Below, piece after piece: positions 5,783 through 11,038 of a stretch of DNA of 11,038 nucleotides. The notes under the pieces were generated by a model that was not told the DNA's origin, searched no databases, and worked only from the letters and a program-made list of their open reading frames with translations. The first letter of the stretch is position 1, and each line of letters begins with the position of its first letter. The DNA comes from Lactobacillales bacterium (GTDB taxonomy: Bacteria > Bacillota > Bacilli > Lactobacillales > Vagococcaceae). Position numbers and translations under genes: made by a program. The stretch lies in the NCBI GenBank assembly GCA_015655485.1, contig JAATEZ010000239.1:1-11038 (forward strand). Direction: 5' to 3'.

Positions 5783-7264
5783 ATGACATTTAAAAAAGAT
5801 TTTTTATGGGGCGGAGCTACTGCTGCCAATCAGTATGAAGGCGGATACTTGGAAGGCGGGAAAGGATTAAATAGTTCCGATGTCCTTACCTCAGGCTCGC
5901 ATACGACTCCCAGAAGAATGACATGGATCATTCCAGAAACAGGAGAAACCGGTTCTACAGGGATGGGATTTGGTGGAGAAACAGTTTTTCCAAAAGGCGC
6001 GATCCCGGCTGTTATTGATGGTGAGTATTATCCAAGCCATGAGGCGACGGATTTTTATCACCATTTCAAAGAAGACATTGCTCTCATGGCAGAAATGGGA
6101 TTTAAAACATTTCGTTTAAGCATGAACTGGGCTCGGATTTTTCCAAATGGAGATGACGAATCCGCCAATGAAGCGGGTTTAGCATTTTATGATGCGGTTT
6201 TTGATGAATGTATGAAATATAAAATCGAGCCTTTAGTTACTTTGTCTCACTACGAGACTCCTTTAAACTTGACCATCAGTTACGGCGGCTGGATCGATCG
6301 CCAATGTATTGATTTTTTTGAAAAATATGCAACGACTGTATTCAAACGGTATTTAGGTAAAGTCAAGTATTGGCTTACTTTTAATGAAATCAATTGTATG
6401 GAATTTGCGCCTTTTCTTGCCGGTGGAGTTCTTGATCCAACCGCTCAAAATAAAGCACAAGCGGCTCATAACCAATTTGTGGCCAGTGCGAAAGTTGTGA
6501 AAAGCGCTCATGAGATCGATCCAAATATCAAGGTTGGACAAATGCTTGCCTATCAGCCAACCTATGCTTATAGTTGCGACCCTGAGGATCAATTACTGGT
6601 CATGGAATCTATGCAAACAGCACTTTTTTATTCAGATGTCCAAACGGGCGGGAAATATCCCGCCTATCGGTTGAAAAAATATGAGCGTGAAGGGATCGCT
6701 CTTGAAGATACACCTTATGACTATGAGTTATTGGCAAAATATCCAGCGGACTTTTTAAGTTTTTCTTGTTACGGTTCCACCACTTTAACGACCCATAAAG
6801 AAGCATCAGAAGGCAGCGGAAATTTGTTCATGGGTATTAAAAATCCTTATTTGGAAACCAACGCCTGGGGTTGGGCCACTGATCCTGCTTGTTTGAGATT
6901 GGCCTTAAATTCCTTGTACGATCGTTATCATAAACCATTATGGATAGTGGAGAACGGGATCGGCTGGGACGATCAAAAAGAATCTGACGGCAGTGTACAC
7001 GATAGTTACCGAATCGACTATTTACGAAAGAATATCCAATCTATGGATGAGGCTGTTAATATTGACGGTGTGGATTTACTGGGTTATACCATGTGGGGCT
7101 GTATTGATTTAGTGAGTGCTGGTACAGGAGAAATGAAAAAGAGATATGGATTTGTCTACGTTGATCGCGATGATCAGGGCAAAGGTTCATTTGCCCGTAG
7201 TAAAAAGGACAGTTTTTACTGGTATAAAAAAATGATTGCTTCACAAGGGAAAAACTTGGATTGA
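5783..7264 (+). CDS. 6-phospho-beta-glucosidase, glycoside hydrolase family 1
   Basis: The 493-residue cytosolic enzyme hydrolyses the 6-phospho-beta-glucoside delivered by the PTS to glucose 6-phosphate and the aglycone or glucose. The N-terminal FLWGGATAANQYEG is the GH1 signature. Glu202 in TFNEIN is the acid/base and Glu390 in IVENGIG the nucleophile. Ser445, Lys453 and Tyr455 (DLVSAGTGEMKKRYG) form the phosphate-binding site that marks the 6-phospho branch; Ala446 after that Ser, where 6-phospho-beta-galactosidases have Trp, favours a glucosidase. Overall it resembles E. coli BglA/AscB. GGAAAGGA (5764-5771) lies 11 bases before the ATG, a rather long spacing. It is the last gene of the operon, 33 nt after EIIC, and is followed by a terminator. 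Confidence 0.95.
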   Translation: MTFKKDFLWGGATAANQYEGGYLEGGKGLNSSDVLTSGSHTTPRRMTWIIPETGETGSTGMGFGGETVFPKGAIPAVIDGEYYPSHEATDFYHHFKEDIALMAEMGFKTFRLSMNWARIFPNGDDESANEAGLAFYDAVFDECMKYKIEPLVTLSHYETPLNLTISYGGWIDRQCIDFFEKYATTVFKRYLGKVKYWLTFNEINCMEFAPFLAGGVLDPTAQNKAQAAHNQFVASAKVVKSAHEIDPNIKVGQMLAYQPTYAYSCDPEDQLLVMESMQTALFYSDVQTGGKYPAYRLKKYEREGIALEDTPYDYELLAKYPADFLSFSCYGSTTLTTHKEASEGSGNLFMGIKNPYLETNAWGWATDPACLRLALNSLYDRYHKPLWIVENGIGWDDQKESDGSVHDSYRIDYLRKNIQSMDEAVNIDGVDLLGYTMWGCIDLVSAGTGEMKKRYGFVYVDRDDQGKGSFARSKKDSFYWYKKMIASQGKNLD

Positions 7265-7323
7265 TAGATGTTTTCCTGTTTATTGTGAAAAAATTGAATC
7301 ATTGGATCAAAATAAAATTTTGG

Positions 7324-7356
7324 GCAGTGCAAGTTGAAAAACTTGCGCTGCTTTTT
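7324..7356 (+). terminator. Intrinsic terminator of the PTS operon
   Basis: GCAGTGCAAGTT (7324-7335) pairs with AACTTGCGCTGC (7340-7351) around a GAAA tetraloop, 12 pairs with one G-U wobble, followed by TTTTT. This is a strong rho-independent terminator about 60 nt after the glucosidase stop, separating the sugar operon from the iron operon. Between here and the Fur-box promoter (7357-7465) I see only A/T-rich sequence with no gene. Confidence 0.9.
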
Positions 7357-7465
7357 GGATTACATGAAAAGAAGAAAAAGCAGCATCATTGGACCTAAAA
7401 CAAATTCATTTACATGAGTATTTCGAAAATTTTCATATTTTTTGTTAGATAATTAAGAAAATATA

Positions 7466-7494
7466 TTGAAAACGAAAGAATTCAATGATAATAT
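7466..7494 (+). promoter_or_regulatory. Promoter of the iron-uptake operon
   Basis: TTGAAA (7466-7471), a 17-nt spacer and TAATAT (7489-7494) with an extended TGA just upstream (7486-7488) make a plausible sigma-A promoter. The start would fall near 7501, inside the Fur box, with a leader of about 110 nt before the permease ATG. Confidence 0.6.
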
Positions 7495-7498
7495 ATTT

Positions 7499-7517
7499 GA
7501 TAATGATAATCGTTATC
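7499..7517 (+). promoter_or_regulatory. Fur box
   Basis: GATAATGATAATCGTTATC matches 18 of 19 positions of the classical Fur box; read as a 7-1-7 site, TGATAATCGTTATCA (7504-7518) has one mismatch. It begins five bases after the -10, so a bound Fur-family repressor would block initiation when iron is plentiful. PerR or Zur boxes are related in form, but the siderophore transporter downstream makes iron the expected signal. Confidence 0.88.
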
Positions 7518-7610
7518 AGTTACGTTTTTTTCTGATATCTTTATCATAAAATGATTGTCTAACGAGGGTGAGCGCCTTATCTGATCCAAAGGAGAGTGAC
7601 TTTAACAATA

Positions 7611-8683
7611 ATGTTTAGTTCAAAAAAATGGATTCAAAAATCATATTATCAGATCGCACTCACGTTTTTTTTAGTTATATTTTTTGTTTTTTCAATTGTC
7701 TTCTCATTAGGGAGCGGGCAGGCAGAGATCTCATTGATAGATGTTTTTCAGATTCTGCTTTATAAATTTTCTGGCGGCGTCCTGGGAAACATTGCCGACA
7801 TTGAGCAGGCGGTCGTGAATATTATCTGGTTTGTCCGCACGCCGCGTGTATTGATGTCGATTTTTGTCGGTTTAGGTTTAGCGACAAGCGGCGCGATCAT
7901 GCAGGCGGTCGTTCAAAATCCTTTAGCGGATCCCTATATTTTAGGGATCTCATCCGGTGCCTCTCTGGGTGCGACTTTCGCCATTATGATCGGTTTTGGT
8001 TCGGCAAGTATCTTTTCACAGCTGAATCTCTCACTCAGTGCTTTTATCGGTGCCTTGCTAGCCACCTTTTGTGTGTTGTTTCTCTCAAATATCGGCGGCA
8101 GGATGACTTCAACCAAGCTGGTATTATCTGGAACGATCATCAATTCGATCTTTAGTTCCTTTTCCAGTCTGATCATTTATCTTGCCGATGATGCTGAAGG
8201 AATAAAAAGTGTGACTTTTTGGTCCATGGGAAGCCTGGCTTCGGCGAGCTGGTCCAAATTACCCTTATTGATAGTTGTGACACTGGTGATCTCTGTTTTT
8301 TTTGCCAGTCAATTTCGCATTTTGAATACGATGCTGCTGGGTGATGAAGCGGCGGTCACTTTAGGTATCTCGCTAGGGAAGTATCGCCGCATCTACATGA
8401 TCATCGCTTCATTATTGACCGGTTTGATCGTTGCCAATTCCGGCATGATCGGTTTTGTCGGTTTGATCATTCCCCATATTGTCCGCGGGATCTATGGATC
8501 AGATCATAAAAAACTGGTTCCCATGTGCGGATTTATCGGGGCGTTTTTTTAGTTTGGACCGATCTGTTTTCCAGGATCATTCTGCCAAATACGGATTTGC
8601 CGATTGGCATTTTGACGGCCATTATCGGGGCGCCGATCTTCATTTATATCATCGTAAAAAAAGAGTATCAATTTGGGGGATAG
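7611..8683 (+). pseudogene. FecCD-family iron-siderophore ABC permease, frameshifted near the 3' end
   Basis: The protein matches FecCD permeases: RTPRVLMSIFVGLGLATSGA, QNPLADPYILGISSGASLGA, the coupling-helix region LGISLGKYR and GLIIPHIVRGIYGSDHKK are all in place. The frame stops at TAG 8550-8552, directly after a T7 run (8544-8550), giving 313 residues. The missing end (LVWTDLFSR...LPIGILTAIIGAP...) continues in the -1 frame for 44 codons to TAG 8681-8683. One added T would restore a normal 357-residue protein and place its stop 2 nt before the ATPase ATG. Loss of the last membrane helix would probably inactivate the transporter unless slippage restores it; sequencing error is possible. 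AAAGGAG (7588-7594) lies 16 bases before the ATG at 7611 and 1 base before an alternative GTG at 7596, so the start is uncertain. Confidence 0.82.
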
Positions 8684-8685
8684 CC

Positions 8686-9447
8686 ATGAGTTTAGATATT
8701 CAAAACCTGCATGTAAAGCTTGGTAAAAAGGAGATCATTCATGATTTGTCTTTATCAATGAATACAAACCAGTTTGTCGGGATCATTGGTGCCAATGGGA
8801 GCGGCAAGTCTACCTTGCTAAAGACGATTTACAAAAGTTTGACGCCGGCCAAAGGTAGGATTTATTTTGACGGATTGGATATCTTGCATACGCCGGCCAA
8901 AAAGGTTTCACAAAAATTAGGCGTAGTCGGCCAGTTCAATGAGCTGAGTTTTGATTTTACTGTTTTTCAAATGGTTTTGCTGGGACGGACACCGCATAAA
9001 AAGCTGTTAGAGTCAGATACTAAAGAAGATTTCGCGATCGTTGAACAGGCCTTGGCTAAGATGGGACTGACTTCTTTCAAAAATGAAAGTTTTTTATCTC
9101 TATCCGGCGGGGAAAAACAAAGAGTCATTCTGGCTCGGGTCCTTGCCAAGCAGCCTGAATTTATGATTCTTGATGAACCGACGAATCATTTAGACATCCG
9201 TTATCAATTAGAAATGATGGAAAGTGTCAAAAAACTTGGTATTGGGGTGTTGGTGGCACTGCATGATCTGCAGCTGGCTGCCAACTACTGCGATTATTTA
9301 TATGCCATGAAAGACGGAGCGATCGTTGCTTTTGGAACACCTGAAAATTTGTTTACGCAAGACTTGATCGAAGATTTATATGGAATAAAATGTTCTATTT
9401 ACAAAAATCCAATGACAGATAAAATAGCTTTTCACTACTACTTATAA
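8686..9447 (+). CDS. Iron-siderophore ABC transporter ATP-binding protein (FhuC/FecE type)
   Basis: This 253-residue ATPase powers the permease. It has Walker A GANGSGKST (35-43), Q-loop Gln83, signature LSGGE (139-143), Walker B FMILDE (159-164), D-loop NHLD and switch His193 in ALHDL. All catalytic elements are intact, and the layout matches the FecE/FhuC/BtuD branch. The ATG at 8686 is chosen because GGGGGA (8675-8680) precedes it at normal spacing and the protein then begins exactly at the ABC fold (MSLDIQNLHVKLG); upstream in-frame codons overlap the permease end and are not family-like. It is tightly packed, two bases after the restored permease stop, which suggests translational coupling that the permease frameshift may disturb. 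Confidence 0.93.
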   Translation: MSLDIQNLHVKLGKKEIIHDLSLSMNTNQFVGIIGANGSGKSTLLKTIYKSLTPAKGRIYFDGLDILHTPAKKVSQKLGVVGQFNELSFDFTVFQMVLLGRTPHKKLLESDTKEDFAIVEQALAKMGLTSFKNESFLSLSGGEKQRVILARVLAKQPEFMILDEPTNHLDIRYQLEMMESVKKLGIGVLVALHDLQLAANYCDYLYAMKDGAIVAFGTPENLFTQDLIEDLYGIKCSIYKNPMTDKIAFHYYL

Positions 9448-9462
9448 ATGATTAGGAGCAGA

Positions 9463-10482
9463 ATGAAAATGAAAAAATTTAGCGGGTATTTATTTGCTGC
9501 GGCAATGATCATCCTTCTTTCCGCATGTGGGTCAGCTGATACAAAGGAAACAAACGCTGATTCAACGGACAGCGCTTATCCAGTGACCATCAAAAATTAT
9601 GCCAAAGCGGAAGGCGCAAGCGATTGGACGAAAAAAAATCAAGTCTTTGAAAAAGCACCGGAACGTGTTTTAGCCAATACGCGACCGGCAGCCGAACTCT
9701 TGCTGCATCTTGGGTTAGCGGATAAAATCGCTGGTGTTGGAGCAACATTTGGGATTGCGGACGAATCAGTAGCAGACGAGTTTGACAAATTAAATCTTTT
9801 ATCTGACGGCTATATCGGTAAAGAAGTCGCCTTAAGTGTTGATCCCGATCTGGTTTTCGGACGCGGCGGTCTTTTTGAAAACGAAGACTGGGGGAATGGA
9901 ACAGTTGATTCAATCAATGAAATGGGCATACCAACCTATGTTTTGGAAACCTCCTTGCCAACAGCGACTTTCGAATCAGTTTACAAAGATATTAAAAATT
10001 TAGGCAAGATTTTTAATGTGCCTGAAGCAGCCGACAAATTTACTGATGAGCTAAAGGCTCGCGAAACAAAATTAAAAAAACAAGTAGCGGATGTGGATCA
10101 GGATCAGACGTTTGCTTACTTGCATATCAGCGATCCCAGCGAACTCCTGGTTTATTCGGCTTATGGGGAAAGTTTTTTCAATGACTCATTTTCTATGATC
10201 AAATTGGATAATGTTTTCAAAGATGTGCAAGGAGACGTTTCGGTTGAGACGCTGATCGAGACCGATCCGGATATTTTGATCGTACCAGACTGGTCGACCT
10301 ATCAGGAAGGGGCAAAGACTCAGGATATGATTGACGCGATCATGGAAAATTCCAAGTTGTCAAGTATGAAAGCCGTTAAAAATAAACAAGTATACGCGGT
10401 AGACTATAACTATATGTTTGGTTATGGTTATCAATCTCTAACCGGTATGGAAAAATTGGCAGATCAATTGTATGGAGAATAA
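9463..10482 (+). CDS. Iron-siderophore substrate-binding lipoprotein
   Basis: The product is a 339-residue lipoprotein of the class III (FhuD/FepB-like) binding proteins. A signal peptide with a KMKK charged start and hydrophobic core ends in the lipobox LSAC, so Cys22 would be lipidated and anchor the protein outside the membrane. The mature part has the two-lobe pattern: ERVLA..RPAAELLLHLGLADKIAGVGA, then DPDLVFGRGG, a long linking helix (about 170-210), and a C-terminal lobe with ETDPDILIVPDW and VKNKQVYAVD. It captures the ferric siderophore and docks on the permease. AGGAG (9454-9458) sits four bases before this ATG and ten before the next one at 9469; an ATG at 9448 directly after the ATPase stop has no ribosome binding site. 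The ligand cannot be told from sequence. Confidence 0.92.
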   Translation: MKMKKFSGYLFAAAMIILLSACGSADTKETNADSTDSAYPVTIKNYAKAEGASDWTKKNQVFEKAPERVLANTRPAAELLLHLGLADKIAGVGATFGIADESVADEFDKLNLLSDGYIGKEVALSVDPDLVFGRGGLFENEDWGNGTVDSINEMGIPTYVLETSLPTATFESVYKDIKNLGKIFNVPEAADKFTDELKARETKLKKQVADVDQDQTFAYLHISDPSELLVYSAYGESFFNDSFSMIKLDNVFKDVQGDVSVETLIETDPDILIVPDWSTYQEGAKTQDMIDAIMENSKLSSMKAVKNKQVYAVDYNYMFGYGYQSLTGMEKLADQLYGE

Positions 10483-10552
10483 CAACTTTTTAAAACTTGT
10501 ATAAAGAGCGATTGAATTTATCAGTTAAATACTAAAGAAAGTAGAGAAGAAT

Positions 10553-11038
10553 ATGAATCAATTTATAAAAGATGTCGTGATCATTGGCGGCGGGCCGGCG
10601 GGTTTATATGCTTCTTTCTATGGCGGACTGCGAGATTTGAGTGTGACGTTGCTGGAGGCTCAGAATGAGCTTGGCGGCAAGTTGAATTTTTATCCCCAAA
10701 AATACGTTTGGGACGTTGGTGCGCTGCAGGCCACACGCGGGATTGAGATCCGCGAAAATTTAACAAACCAGGCAAAAATGTTTGGTGCAGATTTTTATAC
10801 TAATACGCGCGCGGTGGACATCATCAATAAAGATCCATTATTCTATGTTAAAGATGAACATGATATGGTTCATGTTTGTCGTACGGTTCTATTCGCTGTT
10901 GGCGGCGGGATCATTTTACCCAAAAAACTGGAAGCAGAAATTCATGGAGACAGCGGCGACAATGTGCATTATGCCTTTCCTGATCACAAACTTATTCAAG
11001 ACAAAGAAGTGATCGTTTCAGGCGGCGGCGATGCGGCG
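10553..11038 (+). CDS. Thioredoxin-reductase-like ferredoxin-NADP reductase, partial (possible siderophore-iron reductase)
   Basis: The first 162 residues are visible; the gene runs off the right edge. The FAD-binding GGGPAG (12-17) follows a VVII strand, ELGGKLNFYPQKYVWDVGA (about 39-57) resembles the GG..LYPEKYIYDVAG segment of YumC-type ferredoxin/flavodoxin-NADP reductases, and the NADPH motif begins at GGGDAA (157-162). No CxxC redox pair is visible up to residue 162, which separates it from thioredoxin reductase proper. In Staphylococcus aureus the family member IruO gives electrons for iron release from siderophores and haem; the position after a siderophore transporter suggests the same here, which is inference. 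It begins 70 nt after the binding-protein stop with a weak AGAGAAGA ribosome binding site, and no terminator intervenes, so it is probably in the Fur-controlled operon. Confidence 0.85.
   Translation, partial: MNQFIKDVVIIGGGPAGLYASFYGGLRDLSVTLLEAQNELGGKLNFYPQKYVWDVGALQATRGIEIRENLTNQAKMFGADFYTNTRAVDIINKDPLFYVKDEHDMVHVCRTVLFAVGGGIILPKKLEAEIHGDSGDNVHYAFPDHKLIQDKEVIVSGGGDAA

Noticed and set aside
7533..7546. A second Fur-like palindrome TGATATCTTTATCA in the leader.
   Set aside because: It is one base short of the 7-1-7 geometry with poor central match; probably chance in A/T-rich DNA.
8479..8685. A 69-residue N-terminal extension of the ABC ATPase.
   Set aside because: It overlaps the permease 3' end in another frame, is not ABC-like, and the ATG at 8686 has a proper ribosome binding site directly before the ABC fold.

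Overview
The window looks like chromosomal DNA of a low-GC Gram-positive bacterium of the Lactobacillales, most likely Enterococcus or a close relative. The grounds are base composition, AGGAG-type ribosome binding sites, a LevR-type PTS regulator, a DUF3284-like gene beside a cellobiose-class PTS, a near-consensus cre site and a Fur-type box. Genus is an inference and I would not defend species.

Left part (1-7356), beta-glucoside uptake. A LevR/CelR-like regulator (4-2628) faces a small DUF3284-like gene on the opposite strand (2898-3332). A perfect 14-bp bidirectional terminator hairpin (2850-2899) lies between them. From the intergenic region 3333-3649 the DUF3284 gene and a PTS operon diverge: EIIA (3650), EIIB (3985), EIIC (4439) and a GH1 6-phospho-beta-glucosidase (5783), closed by a hairpin terminator (7324-7356). 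EIIC imports and phosphorylates a beta-glucoside with phosphate passed HPr > EIIA > EIIB; the GH1 enzyme cuts the phosphorylated sugar. The intergenic region holds five ATACAC boxes, a 19-nt inverted-repeat pair, a cre site over a sigma-A promoter, and a minus-strand promoter placed so close to its ATG that the mRNA should be leaderless.

Right part (7357-11038), iron. A promoter overlapped by an 18/19 Fur box (7499-7517) drives a FecCD-type permease, an ABC ATPase, a lipoprotein binding protein and, truncated by the window edge, a thioredoxin-reductase-like ferredoxin-NADP reductase that could release iron from the imported siderophore. The permease reading frame is broken in a T7 run near its 3' end.

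Most notable: (1) two diverged copies of a ~100-bp structured repeat, in opposite orientation (2654-2763 and 4308-4409), keep the same P1/5-nt-bulge/P2 layout by compensatory changes; one sits inside the PTS operon between EIIB and EIIC. (2) The regulator has lost the Walker A lysine, the Walker B glutamate and the GAFTGA loop, and its presumed target promoter is sigma-A-like, so this appears to be a LevR-type protein that no longer works through sigma-54. (3) The permease frameshift. (4) The box cluster and leaderless DUF3284 promoter.
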